Below are positions 42,463 through 50,738 of a stretch of 64,000 nt of DNA, piece after piece (positions within the stretch are counted from its first letter, which is position 1; the number at the start of each line of letters is the position of its first letter). The stretch is from assembly GCA_028864975.1 (NCBI GenBank), contig JAGWLG010000001.1, forward strand, positions 124,001 to 188,000, written 5' to 3'. Source of the stretch: Thermoplasmata archaeon (lineage in GTDB: Archaea > Thermoplasmatota > Thermoplasmata > Lutacidiplasmatales > UBA184). Position numbers and translations under genes: made by a program. The notes beneath the pieces were generated by a model, which searched no databases, was not told the origin of the DNA, and worked only from the letters and a program-made list of their open reading frames with translations.

Positions 42463-43137
42463 TTGAACGTGGTCTCGGCGGAACGCTCCGAAGGCGAAGG
42501 GGAATATGCCGAAGGGGCTCGGACCGTTGTGGTACCGATCGCCCCGCCCCTCGGCGGGACGGGCTCTCCCGTCTCGCTACTGACCGGGTCCCTCGTCCTG
42601 GTCTGGGTCCTTTCCGAGGTCGCGATCCGGGTCTACGCGGTCGCACGGGGGGCTCCCGCGCGCGTCCCTCGCGGCCCCGACCGTGGGTCTTGGGTCGTCC
42701 TCGTGATCGGGATCGCAGGGATCATCGTCCTCAGCACGGTCGACCGGGCGAACCCCCTGCTCGGCCTCCCGCCGTTGGGGGTGCTCTACCTCGGAGACGC
42801 GCTCATGGGTCTGGGCATCGCGGTCCGTGTCTGGGCCATCACGGTGCTCGGCCGGTTCTTCACGACCCGCGTCATGATCCAGAAGGGGCATCAGCTCATC
42901 ACGAAGGGTCCCTACCGCTGGGTTCGCCACCCTTCCTATACGGGGGCCTTGACCACCCTGATCGGGCTCTCTCTGGCATACGGCAGTCTCCTGGGCACCC
43001 TCCTCGCGCTCACGGTAGGGGCCACCTGCTTCGGCTACCGCATTCATGTCGAGGAGAAGGCTCTGGCCGAGGGGTTCGGGAAGGAGTACGAGGAGTACCG
43101 ACGGCACACTCGCCGCTTGATCCCCGGGGTCTATTGA
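42463..43137 (+). CDS. Isoprenylcysteine carboxyl methyltransferase-like membrane protein
   Basis: Up to 224 residues with about four membrane segments. The C-terminal catalytic region GPYRWVRHPSYTGALTTLIG, followed by EEKALAEGFGKEYEEYRRHTRRLIP, is the signature of the ICMT/phospholipid N-methyltransferase group (SAM-dependent, R-H-P-x-Y and E-E motifs). The substrate in archaea is unknown. The start is unclear: TTG 42463 gives the full frame, a GTG at about 42531 would trim a low-complexity leader. Its end overlaps the pelA end by seven bases. Confidence 0.8.
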   Translation: MNVVSAERSEGEGEYAEGARTVVVPIAPPLGGTGSPVSLLTGSLVLVWVLSEVAIRVYAVARGAPARVPRGPDRGSWVVLVIGIAGIIVLSTVDRANPLLGLPPLGVLYLGDALMGLGIAVRVWAITVLGRFFTTRVMIQKGHQLITKGPYRWVRHPSYTGALTTLIGLSLAYGSLLGTLLALTVGATCFGYRIHVEEKALAEGFGKEYEEYRRHTRRLIPGVY

Positions 43138-44198
43138 ACCGGGGCCTTCCAAGGGAACCTGAGCACCGCCCCCATGCCGCCAAGACCTGCAAGCCGCCGG
43201 CCGGCTTCGCCATCGGCCCGGACTAGGAGCAGTGCCGTCTTGGCCTCTCGGGCAGCGCTCAAGAGCCCCGTCGTCGCGGGGTCCCGGAGCTTCGAGTCCA
43301 GAACGAGCAACGTCTCCACAGCAGCCGCTTCGACCGCGCCCCGAAGCTCTTGCGGACCCAAGGCCGCACCGCCATCCTTCCCGAGTGCCCGGACGAGTCG
43401 TTCCACTTCGGCCGCCTCCTTCGCGGCCATGCTGGTGGAGAGCGCCTCCTCCGCCTTGCCGGAGCGCAGTAGCTCGTTGACGCCGGCGAGCCCGGATTCC
43501 GCGGTCGGGACGACGGACACCTTCGGATGTTTGGACACCGGCAGGGAGGCGATGCGGCGAGAGAGCTCTTCCTTGAGGAACCCGGGCCCCGCGACGACGA
43601 CGGCTTGGGAACGCTCCAGCTCGGGTTGGACCACGTGGAGGATCTCCTCCACGAAGGCTTCCCGGTCCTTCTCGCGCGAGGAGGAGCGAACGCGGTCGTA
43701 CTTGCCCGATCCCGAGCGGGTCCTCTCGTCCACCACTCCGAAGGACCGGCCACGAAGTCGGACCACAGCGCTCTCCCCCCAATCGGCGCAGACCAGCAGG
43801 ACCTGCGGCTCGTCGACGGCCCGTTTGCCCTCGTCGAGGAGCGCCCGGTCCGAGGAGGTGAGCTCCGACTTCGTGAGCGCGACCTCGCCCCCCTCCTCGA
43901 GGTCCAGGGTGTGGTAACGGCCCTGGTCGAAGGGCCCCTCCACAATGGGCCCCGTCACGCGCACGTGCCCGGTGAACTCGTGGAACTCGACGCTCTCCGC
44001 CCGAACCGTAAGGAAGACCGTCCGTCGGTCTCGCTGCCCTGCGGGCGTGTCGGAGGGCGCCTCAGGGTCGCGTCGGGAGGTGACCGACCCCACCTGGTCC
44101 CCGGGTAGGATGAGGCGCGAGATTCGCCAGAGGTCGCTCGGCGTCTCCAGGCGGAGCTTGATGAGCCCGGTCCTCGGGTCCTGGAAGTAGATCCTCAT
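43131..44198 (-). CDS. pelA: mRNA surveillance protein Pelota
   Basis: Archaeal ribosome-rescue factor that recognises stalled ribosomes with aEF1A/aABCE1. 355 residues. The N-terminal Sm-like domain includes DLWRISRLILPGD (about residues 23-35), GVRV-type and DRRTVFLTVRAESVEF blocks. The central eRF1-like domain has VLLVCADWGESAVVRL and the C-terminal domain includes GGAALGPQELRGAVEAAAVETLL. The GGQ loop of eRF1 is absent, as expected. ATG 44198 begins exactly at the domain, while the open frame runs on upstream; the upstream gene overlaps by four bases. Confidence 0.93.
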   Translation of the reverse strand: MRIYFQDPRTGLIKLRLETPSDLWRISRLILPGDQVGSVTSRRDPEAPSDTPAGQRDRRTVFLTVRAESVEFHEFTGHVRVTGPIVEGPFDQGRYHTLDLEEGGEVALTKSELTSSDRALLDEGKRAVDEPQVLLVCADWGESAVVRLRGRSFGVVDERTRSGSGKYDRVRSSSREKDREAFVEEILHVVQPELERSQAVVVAGPGFLKEELSRRIASLPVSKHPKVSVVPTAESGLAGVNELLRSGKAEEALSTSMAAKEAAEVERLVRALGKDGGAALGPQELRGAVEAAAVETLLVLDSKLRDPATTGLLSAAREAKTALLLVRADGEAGRRLAGLGGMGAVLRFPWKAPVQ

Positions 44199-44926
44199 CG
44201 CCCTCCCTTGGAGCGCGGAGGTGGGGTCCTTCGCGGCGACCGGTGGTCGAGCTCCTCGTCCGAGGCGGGGAGCCATCGCTCCACCTGCTCGGCCAGACTG
44301 AGCCCAGGCGTCCGCCCCTCCTCTCCCCTCGCCCCCGTTCGGTCCGGGAAGAGCCAGACCGGGGGGAGCCGGGTCAGGACCCAGTTGGCCAGCGGGTCGC
44401 GCCCTTCCGCCCGCTGAAGGTGACCCTGGAACCAGGAGGTGCAACGCGCGTAGACGTCCTTCCAGGCGAGACCTCCGGTCCCCGGGACCTTCTCCTCCTG
44501 CCGGTCCGGGGCGACGAGGAGCACGATCGGCACCGAGAAGAGCCGCTCGACCTCCCCGACCCCCCCACCGGTTCCCCTCCCTGCGCCCCCGCCTGGTTTC
44601 TCCTTTTCCGCCCCCCTCTCCCCCCAGACCTCGGCGACCAGCCCTGCTGCGAGGGGTGCGCACCGCGAGCCCATCCCCTTCCGCCCCGCCGAGAGCAGGG
44701 CCCAGAGCGCAAGGCCACGACAGGTGAACGCGACGGCCGAAGCGGGGATGGGGGCGGGCAGGGAGACCCCCGCGAGCGCAGCGCCGGACGCCCAGGATCC
44801 GGACCCGGGCCCCTTCAGAAGTCGAAGCAGCGAGCGTTCCTCGCCGGGTGAGAGCGGCGTACCATCGAGGTGCTGGACCGCGAGACCGACATCGCCCTCG
44901 GTGCGGACCGCCCGTCGCTTCGGCAT
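44195..44926 (-). CDS. Uncharacterised protein coupled to pelA
   Basis: 243 residues. No domain recognised. The first about 120 residues are Ala/Gly/Leu-rich with one Cys-containing hydrophobic stretch; the second half has the best-looking fold signal: VPIVLLVAPDRQEEKV, ARCTSWFQGHLQ and PLANWVLTRLPPVWLFPDR. Its stop overlaps the pelA start (ATGA), so it is the first gene of a two-gene operon. Translation-linked function is only inferred from that. A Gly-rich loop (about 112-122) separates the halves. Confidence 0.6.
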   Translation of the reverse strand: MPKRRAVRTEGDVGLAVQHLDGTPLSPGEERSLLRLLKGPGSGSWASGAALAGVSLPAPIPASAVAFTCRGLALWALLSAGRKGMGSRCAPLAAGLVAEVWGERGAEKEKPGGGAGRGTGGGVGEVERLFSVPIVLLVAPDRQEEKVPGTGGLAWKDVYARCTSWFQGHLQRAEGRDPLANWVLTRLPPVWLFPDRTGARGEEGRTPGLSLAEQVERWLPASDEELDHRSPRRTPPPRSKGGR

Positions 44927-44998
44927 GGCCCCTACCGGGGGTAGGGTCAGGGGCTTTGGGTCTTTGCGGTGCGGCGGCCGGGTAGGTCGACGGAAGCG

Positions 44999-45026
44999 CT
45001 ATATCGATATCGACATATCCATCGAT
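44999..45026. promoter_or_regulatory. ATCGAT-repeat operator and promoter of padR operon
   Basis: The stretch includes CTATATCGATAT, with the palindrome ATATCGATAT at 45001-45010 and ATCGA/ATCGAT repeats at 45003, 45009 and 45021. TATA-like sequence and these repeats overlap directly ahead of the PadR start, as expected for an autoregulated repressor. Confidence 0.5.
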
Positions 45027-45627
45027 GCAGGTGCCCATGCGCCCCCTCGAGAGCCCTAGTCGTCTCCCTGAGCGGATGCGACGCGGCCTCCTCGGGATGT
45101 ACGCCCTCGCGGTGATGGACCGTGAGGGACCTGTCCACGGCTACCTCATCTCGGAGCGCGTCGCAGAGAGGACCGACGGGTCTTGGCGACCGGGCCCCGG
45201 CGCGGTGTACCCCGCGCTGCGGAAGCTCGCCGAGCGCGGGTTCGCGCGTCCCGCCGCGCGCTCCCTCGGACGCCGGAGGGAGTTCGAGATCACCCCGCAG
45301 GGACGAGCGATGCTCGAACGACTCCGTGCCCAGTCCCCCTGGGTCCAGCGCAAGGGCTGGGACCTGGTCCCACTTTGGGCCGAGGTGTCGGGCATCCACC
45401 GTACCGAGGACTTCCTCCTGCTCCGCCTGCGCCGAGCGCTGGACGGGATCGACACCTTCCTCGCGCGGTCGCCGGACCGGACGGCCGCCCGGGCGGAGCT
45501 CATCTCGGAGGTCGAGCGGGAGCTCGGGGGGTACCTGCGGAGGATGCGCCACACGGGAGAACGTACCTCCTCCTCCCCGCGGTCACGGTCCAAGGCGCGG
45601 TTCGCTTACGCGGGAGGGGCGGCTTGA
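45025..45627 (+). CDS. PadR-family transcriptional regulator
   Basis: 200 residues. Winged helix of the PadR type: LLGMYALAVMDREGPVHGYLI, the GPGAVYPALRKLAERGF recognition region, and the wing RREFEITPQGRAMLERL. A C-terminal helical dimerisation part follows (residues about 105-180). ATG 45025 or ATG 45037 are possible. Its stop overlaps the TTG start of an ABC ATPase gene, so regulator and exporter form one operon, as is common for PadR-controlled drug exporters. ATCGAT repeats lie at its promoter. Confidence 0.88.
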   Translation: MQVPMRPLESPSRLPERMRRGLLGMYALAVMDREGPVHGYLISERVAERTDGSWRPGPGAVYPALRKLAERGFARPAARSLGRRREFEITPQGRAMLERLRAQSPWVQRKGWDLVPLWAEVSGIHRTEDFLLLRLRRALDGIDTFLARSPDRTAARAELISEVERELGGYLRRMRHTGERTSSSPRSRSKARFAYAGGAA

Positions 45628-46703
45628 CCGTTGACCCCGATGGCTCCGCCATCGTGACCGAGGGCCTGACGAAGGTCTACGGCGGCCATGCCCCACCCGC
45701 GGTTGGAAAGAGGGGCGGGAGCCCCGGCCCGATCCGACACGGCCTATTCTCCCGCGAGCGACGACCAGGGATGGCCGCTGTGGATCACGTGGACCTCTGC
45801 GTGCCCAAAGGAAGCGTCTTCGGGCTCATGGGCCCGAACGGCGCCGGGAAGACGACGATGATCAAGCTCCTGACGGGGCTCTCCGACATCACCGAGGGCC
45901 GCGCCTGGGTCGACGGGTTCGACGTGGAGCGGAACCCCATGCAGGTCAAGCAGCGCGTGGGATGGGTCGCCGCCGAGGTGATCCTGGACGACGACCTCTC
46001 CGCCTGGGAGAACCTCTGGCTCCAGGCGAAGCTCCAGGCGCTCTCCGACTGGCAGACGCGCGCGGAGGAGCTCCTCGCCTACTTCGACCTCGCCGACCGG
46101 CGCAAGGACCGAGTCAGCACCTACTCCACCGGCATGCGCAAGAAGATGGAGATCGCCCTCGCGCTGCTCCACCAGCCTTCGGTCATCTTCATGGACGAGC
46201 CCACTATCGGGCTCGACCCGAACGTCCGTTTGATGCTCTGGAAGCTCATCACGGGGGTCAACCGGGAGTTCGGCGTCACGGTCCTCCTGACCACCCACTA
46301 CATCGAGGAGGCGGACAGCCTCTGCGACCGGGTCGCGATCATCGACCGCGGCAAGTTCGTCGCGACGGGGACCCCCTCCGAGCTCAAGGCCCGGGTCAAG
46401 GCGGACTTCATCGAGCTCGAGACCCGCGGGCCTATCGATGAGCCCAAGCTCCGGGCGCTCCCGGGGGTCCTGGAGGTCCGCACCCAGGGAAAGACCTGGA
46501 TCCTGAAGGTCCCCTCCGCGGAGGAGGTGCTCCCCCACCTGTTCGCGGCTCTGAAGGACGACGGGATCTCCCGGATCAATGTGGAGAAGCCCAGCCTGGA
46601 GAGCGTCTTCATCGACATCACGGGAAAGAGGATGGACCAGACGGGGGGCGACGTCCAGGACTTCCGCAAGTTCTACATGCAGGTGCGGAGGGCACGCCAA
46701 TGA
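45624..46703 (+). CDS. ABC transporter ATP-binding protein (DrrA-type)
   Basis: 359 residues from TTG 45624 (GTG 45654 is the alternative). Walker A GPNGAGKTT, the Q-loop region WVAAEVILDDDLSAWENLW, signature YSTGMRKKMEIA, Walker B VIFMDEPTIGLDP and the H-loop LLTTHYIEEADSLCDRVAII are complete. A C-terminal extension of about 100 residues matches DrrA/natA-type exporters. An insert of about 30 residues (HAPPAVGKRG onward) before the Walker A strand is unusual. Works with the permease that starts in the last four bases. Confidence 0.93.
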   Translation: MTVDPDGSAIVTEGLTKVYGGHAPPAVGKRGGSPGPIRHGLFSRERRPGMAAVDHVDLCVPKGSVFGLMGPNGAGKTTMIKLLTGLSDITEGRAWVDGFDVERNPMQVKQRVGWVAAEVILDDDLSAWENLWLQAKLQALSDWQTRAEELLAYFDLADRRKDRVSTYSTGMRKKMEIALALLHQPSVIFMDEPTIGLDPNVRLMLWKLITGVNREFGVTVLLTTHYIEEADSLCDRVAIIDRGKFVATGTPSELKARVKADFIELETRGPIDEPKLRALPGVLEVRTQGKTWILKVPSAEEVLPHLFAALKDDGISRINVEKPSLESVFIDITGKRMDQTGGDVQDFRKFYMQVRRARQ

Positions 46704-47551
46704 GCACGGTCGAGAAGGTCCTGACCCTCCCCGCGCGGCAGGAGGCGCACCGCGATGGGTACGTGGGGCAGCTCTCCCAGTTCTGGGGGCTCTACGCGCG
46801 AGAGCTCATCAAGACCTTCCGCAACCCCTTCGTGATCATCATCACCTTCGCCCAGCCGTTCATGTGGCTGGCCTTCTTCGGGAGCAGCTTCGCGAACGTT
46901 CCCGGGGGGGCCGCGACCCTCGACAAGCTCCTCCATGCGCCCCCGGGGACCGGCTACCTCCAGTTCCTCCTCCCGGGGGTCCTCGCGACCTCGATGCTCT
47001 CGATCGGGATGTTCGGGTCGATGAGCACCATCCAGGACAAGCGCTTTGGTTTCATGAAGCGGGTCCTGATCACACCGACCAGCAAAGCCACGGTCTACCT
47101 GACGAAGGCGCTCGGCTCGGCGACACGGGGGATGGTGCAGATCCCCGTGATGATCGTCGCTGCATGGGCCTTCGGGATCCCCTTCGTCGGCACCCCGCTC
47201 GCATGGGCCGGCTGGGTCCTGGGTCTCGTCTTCCTTGGAGTGGGCTTTTCCGCCTTCTTCCTCGCCGTGACGGCCTCCAGCACCGACTGGCAGACCCCAG
47301 GGGTCATCTCGAACTTCATCACGATGCCCCTTATGTTCGCGAGCGGCGCCCTCTTTCCGGCCCAGAACTATCCCAGTTGGATGCAGACCATCGCCAATTA
47401 CAACCCCGTGGGCTACGCAGCCCTACTCGGCCGTGAGGTCGTGGTCTACGGCTCCTTTGACTGGATCTACCTGGGCTACCTCGCCCTCTTCGCCGTGGTG
47501 ATGCTCGTCGTGGGGACGGCGGTGGCCTCGCGCTACCTCAAGGTGGAATGA
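46700..47551 (+). CDS. ABC-2-type transporter permease
   Basis: 283 residues with six membrane helices and an N-terminal cytosolic segment. The region LPGVLATSMLSIGMFGSMSTIQD and the conserved end NPVGYAALLGREVVVYGS are typical of ABC-2 (DrrB-like) permeases. Its start overlaps the ATPase stop, so both form one exporter. Substrate is unknown; control by PadR suggests a toxic or lipophilic compound. Confidence 0.9.
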   Translation: MSTVEKVLTLPARQEAHRDGYVGQLSQFWGLYARELIKTFRNPFVIIITFAQPFMWLAFFGSSFANVPGGAATLDKLLHAPPGTGYLQFLLPGVLATSMLSIGMFGSMSTIQDKRFGFMKRVLITPTSKATVYLTKALGSATRGMVQIPVMIVAAWAFGIPFVGTPLAWAGWVLGLVFLGVGFSAFFLAVTASSTDWQTPGVISNFITMPLMFASGALFPAQNYPSWMQTIANYNPVGYAALLGREVVVYGSFDWIYLGYLALFAVVMLVVGTAVASRYLKVE

Positions 47552-47624
47552 ACCCCGGGGCCCCTCCCCCAGAGTTTGGGACGGGGGGTCTTCCCCCCTT
47601 CGCCTGCTCCCGGTTTGCGGGTCG

Positions 47625-48065
47625 CTACTCGAGCCGAGCCATCACCGAGATCGCGACATTCCCGGCGAGGGCCTTCGAGATGGGGCAGCCGGACTCTCCG
47701 GTGGTGCGGGCGAGCTCCTCGAACTTCTTCGGGTCCGCCCCGGGCACTCTTGCGACCACGTCGAGCTCGATCCGCGTCACCTTGAACCCATCACCGACCT
47801 TCTCGAAGGTCGCCGAGGCCGAGGTGCGGACCTCCTTCGCGGGAGTGCCGCCCTTAGCGAGCCCGTGGGAGAGCGCCATCGCGAAACAGGCGGCATGGGC
47901 GGCCGCGAGCAGCTCCTCGGGGCTCGTCATCCCGCCGGGTTCCTCGGACCGGGCCTTCCAGGTGATCGGGGATTCGGCCAGAGCGGAGGACTCCGTCCGC
48001 ACGGTCCCCTTCCCACCGACCAAGTCGCCTCGCCATGTCGCCCGAGCTTTCCGCGTTACCGGCAT
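47625..48065 (-). CDS. OsmC-family peroxiredoxin
   Basis: 146 residues. OsmC hydroperoxide reductase with both catalytic cysteines: Cys60 in AAAHAACFAMALSHGLA and Cys126 in TTGESGCPISKALAG. The TSPEELLAAAHA block is diagnostic of the OsmC subgroup rather than Ohr. It reduces organic peroxides. Convergent with the ABC permease and divergent from the cupredoxin-like gene. A TTGATTACTG stretch about 27 bases before the start may be its TATA element. Confidence 0.93.
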   Translation of the reverse strand: MPVTRKARATWRGDLVGGKGTVRTESSALAESPITWKARSEEPGGMTSPEELLAAAHAACFAMALSHGLAKGGTPAKEVRTSASATFEKVGDGFKVTRIELDVVARVPGADPKKFEELARTTGESGCPISKALAGNVAISVMARLE

Positions 48066-48182
48066 GTCGGTGCCCAGGCTGGGGCAGTAATCAACCTTCC
48101 GAAAAACCCCTACCGGTCAGGTGAACTCGGTTTCACTCTCGCCCTATATCCTGTTCCCAGAGTCGGTGGTCCGAGAGGGACA

Positions 48183-48827
48183 ATGAGGACGAACGAGAGC
48201 GGGACCCTACCCCGTAAGGCTACGTCTGGGAACGTCGGTTGGAGCGCGCTCGGTGCTATCGCGCTGGTGGGGGTGACCCTGTCGGTGGGCTGGTTCGCCT
48301 TTGCCGCGTTCTACGGTGTGGGCGTTGGGAATCCCGCCTCCCAGGGTGTGCCTTCCGGTGGGAACGCTCCGAGTGGACCGGTGCACATGTACCTCGCGGT
48401 CGTGACGACGCCTGGCGGGATGGACCAGTACCTCCCGGCCAACTTCTCGCTCCCCGTGAACACGGAGATTGACTTCACGATCCAGAACTACGACAACGGC
48501 ATCAACAACCTGAGCGCGTCGATCTCCACGGTCTCGGGAACCTCCGACGGCACGGAGCACGTCTCGGGTGGAGCTCTCGGCGCCCCTACGGGGGTCGTGA
48601 GCTCCCTGCCCGTGGGTGACACGTCGCACACCTTCAGCATCTTGGGCGGACCCCAGCACCTCAACGTGGTCATGCCCCCAGCCATGGGACCCAACCAGCC
48701 GACCGTGGTCACGTTCAGTGTGACCTTCACGAGCGCGGGGACCTACACTTGGGTCTGCCTCGCTCCTTGCGACCCCAACTCGATGCAAGCCCCCGGGTTC
48801 ATGAGCGGGACGATCACCGTCGGGTAG
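48183..48827 (+). CDS. Membrane-anchored cupredoxin-like protein (oxidase subunit II-like)
   Basis: 214 residues: an N-terminal membrane helix (ALGAIALVGVTLSVGWFAFAAFY), a Gly/Pro linker, then a cupredoxin fold facing outward. Possible copper ligands are His in GDTSHTFSI, Cys-x3-Cys in WVCLAPCDPNS, and a Met shortly after. CuA has C-x3-C-x3-H-x2-M; here the His place is Ser, so a true CuA site is doubtful. A CCTATATCC box at about 48143-48151 lies upstream. A DoxX-like gene follows. Confidence 0.72.
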   Translation: MRTNESGTLPRKATSGNVGWSALGAIALVGVTLSVGWFAFAAFYGVGVGNPASQGVPSGGNAPSGPVHMYLAVVTTPGGMDQYLPANFSLPVNTEIDFTIQNYDNGINNLSASISTVSGTSDGTEHVSGGALGAPTGVVSSLPVGDTSHTFSILGGPQHLNVVMPPAMGPNQPTVVTFSVTFTSAGTYTWVCLAPCDPNSMQAPGFMSGTITVG

Positions 48828-48891
48828 GGTCCGAGCGCCTTAGCGACCCGAGGACCACGGCGTCCGGGCGACCGCGTGGCGGGCTCGAGCC

Positions 48892-50004
48892 ATGCTCGAT
48901 CTGAGGCGCCTTGTCGCCCGGACGAGGACCCTGTGGGTTCGAGACCCCAAAGGGATGTCCATCGACCTCCTGCGCGTGGGGATAGGCATCGTCTGGTCGC
49001 TGAACTTGATTTTCATCCTCGACCCGAGCAACCAGTACTTCGCGATGTTCCAGATGACGGCGGCGGGCTTCGGCCCGACCTCGGTGGGTGGGTCTGGTTT
49101 CGCAGACTTCGTGGCGAACTACCCCGTCTTCTTCGCGTGGGTGATCGCCCTGCTGACGGCCTACCTAGCGGTGGCCTTCCTGGCGGGATTCACTACCCGC
49201 CTGGCCTGCGTGATCGGGGCGCTCGCCTCCGTGGCCTTCCTGTTGACGCAGTTCTACGCGACCTTCACCCTGAGCGGCATGGGCACGGACGTCGGCCCGC
49301 ACCCGCTCTACGTCCTGATCTACCTCATCTTGTTCACTGGAGGGGCGGGGCAGTACTTCGCCATCGACCACTGGGTTTGGGCGAGCGGGAAGGCACGCTT
49401 CCCTCGCCTCTCCCGCTGGATCGCTTCGCCACGGGACCTCCCTTGCAATGCGACATGTCCCCATGCAGGACCACGACCATCTGGGGCGAGCCTGATCTCG
49501 GGGGAGCTTCCGCCCTTGGACGGCGCGAACTCCAGTCCATCCACCCCTCCCAAGGTCTCGGGCCGAGGTTGGGCCGCGTTGGGGGTCTTCCTCATCGCCG
49601 TCCTCTTGTTGGCCGCCGCGGTCGTGTCGCTCCACCCCGGGGGGAGCGCGACTCCCCCCCCCGCCACGCAGGTCTCCATCCAGGACGTCCAGTACACGCT
49701 CCTCTACCCGGGGAACGCCTCCCAGGGGGGTCTCGGCCCCGCGCACCAGGACGGATGTTTCGACTGCGCCATCGCGATCGCTCCAGGTTCCTCGGTCACG
49801 GAGCTGTTCATGGTCACCAACAACCATAGTGGCTCACCCACGACCGTCAGTGCGATCGTCGTGGGGGCCCCCTTCTCCCTCGCGGCCCCCACCGGTTGCC
49901 CGCGGACCCTTCCGGTGGGTTACATGTGGATGTTCAACATCGACTTGCGCGCTCCCGATGCACCGGGGACCTACACCGTCGCGCTCACGATCACGGTGAC
50001 CTGA
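48892..50004 (+). CDS. DoxX/DoxD-like membrane protein with extracellular C-terminal domain
   Basis: 370 residues. Four membrane segments in the first 165 residues with the DoxX-like end GGAGQYFAIDHWVW; the N-terminal SIDLLRVGIGIVWSLNLIF also fits. A further helix (GVFLIAVLLLAAAVVSL, about 228-245) leads to an outside domain of about 120 residues with four Cys (CFDC and TGC...) and an Ig-like look. DoxD-type proteins take part in thiosulfate or quinone-linked oxidation in other archaea; that role here is not shown. It follows the cupredoxin-like gene by 64 bases. Confidence 0.68.
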   Translation: MLDLRRLVARTRTLWVRDPKGMSIDLLRVGIGIVWSLNLIFILDPSNQYFAMFQMTAAGFGPTSVGGSGFADFVANYPVFFAWVIALLTAYLAVAFLAGFTTRLACVIGALASVAFLLTQFYATFTLSGMGTDVGPHPLYVLIYLILFTGGAGQYFAIDHWVWASGKARFPRLSRWIASPRDLPCNATCPHAGPRPSGASLISGELPPLDGANSSPSTPPKVSGRGWAALGVFLIAVLLLAAAVVSLHPGGSATPPPATQVSIQDVQYTLLYPGNASQGGLGPAHQDGCFDCAIAIAPGSSVTELFMVTNNHSGSPTTVSAIVVGAPFSLAAPTGCPRTLPVGYMWMFNIDLRAPDAPGTYTVALTITVT

Positions 50005-50084
50005 GGCCGCGCTGACCTCTGATAGCGCAGAGCGGGGAGATCCCTCCCGGCCTAGGGGCACGACCACCCTCGGAAGGACAGGAC

Positions 50085-50588
50085 TCACTCGCTGGTCGCG
50101 GCGCTGCTCCTTGGCACGTCGGACCGAGCTACGATCCCGACAAGGCGCCCGTCCTTGACCACAGGGAGGCGATGGAATCCGCGAGCGTCCATCCTGAGCG
50201 CGGCTTCGGTCACCTCCTCGTCGGGATCAATGCTGACCACTTCCGAGGTCATGACCTCCTCGACCCTGAGACGTCCGATCCTATCGCGAAGCACCTGGAG
50301 GGGCCCCATGGCGCTGACGGCAGTCCTCCCGAGGAGCATGTCGAGCCACTTGCGGGGGCTCTGCAGGACGAGGCCGGCGACGGCGCTCTCCACGATGTCG
50401 CGTTCGCTCAGGACACCCACCACGTTCCCTTCCGCGTCGACCACGGGTGCTCCAGAGATGTGGTGCCGACGGAGGGTTCCCGCGGCGGCGCGGAGCGTGG
50501 CCGTCGGCCGGAGGCAGATGACCTTGTCATGCATCACCGACCTCACGGGGGAGTGCCCGCGGGGCCGTGTTCGCTCCATGCTCTCCAC
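50085..50588 (-). CDS. Paired CBS-domain protein (1)
   Basis: 167 residues, two CBS domains (a Bateman module) that usually bind adenine nucleotides. First domain VMHDKVICLRPTATLRAAAGTL to VVGVLSERDI, second VEEVMTSEVVSIDPDEEV to LVGIVARSD. The linker SPRKWLDMLLGRTAV is shared in form with three neighbours. GTG 50588 is supported by a CGAAATAGCC promoter element whose AAATA core is centred 25 bases upstream. It has no effector domain, so it probably acts on a partner. Confidence 0.92.
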   Translation of the reverse strand: MESMERTRPRGHSPVRSVMHDKVICLRPTATLRAAAGTLRRHHISGAPVVDAEGNVVGVLSERDIVESAVAGLVLQSPRKWLDMLLGRTAVSAMGPLQVLRDRIGRLRVEEVMTSEVVSIDPDEEVTEAALRMDARGFHRLPVVKDGRLVGIVARSDVPRSSAATSE

Positions 50589-50607
50589 GATCGGTGACCG
50601 CCCTGCC

Positions 50608-50617
50608 GGCTATTTCG
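50608..50617 (-). promoter_or_regulatory. CGAAATAGCC promoter element (minus)
   Basis: On the minus strand reads CGAAATAGCC. Its AAATA core is centred 25 bases before GTG 50588. The same ten bases occur at the same distance ahead of the divergent CBS gene. Confidence 0.55.
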
Positions 50618-50709
50618 ACCCACAGTGGAGGCTCGTTCACCGAGGTTGCCAGGGGGTCCGCGCGGGGTCCGTTGAAGTTCCGAGAGGTCAAGCCCATTCC
50701 ACCATTCTC

Positions 50710-50719
50710 CGAAATAGCC
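50710..50719 (+). promoter_or_regulatory. CGAAATAGCC promoter element (plus)
   Basis: CGAAATAGCC with its AAATA core centred 25 bases before ATG 50739, identical in sequence and spacing to the element of the divergent CBS gene. Fits a TATA box with leaderless start. Confidence 0.55.
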
Positions 50720-50738
50720 TCGGCCGGCTGGTGGGGCC

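Noticed and set aside
44199..45038. Upstream extension of the pelA frame to 635 residues
   Set aside because: The added part is Arg/Pro-rich and overlaps the coupled 243-residue gene; Pelota begins exactly at ATG 44198.
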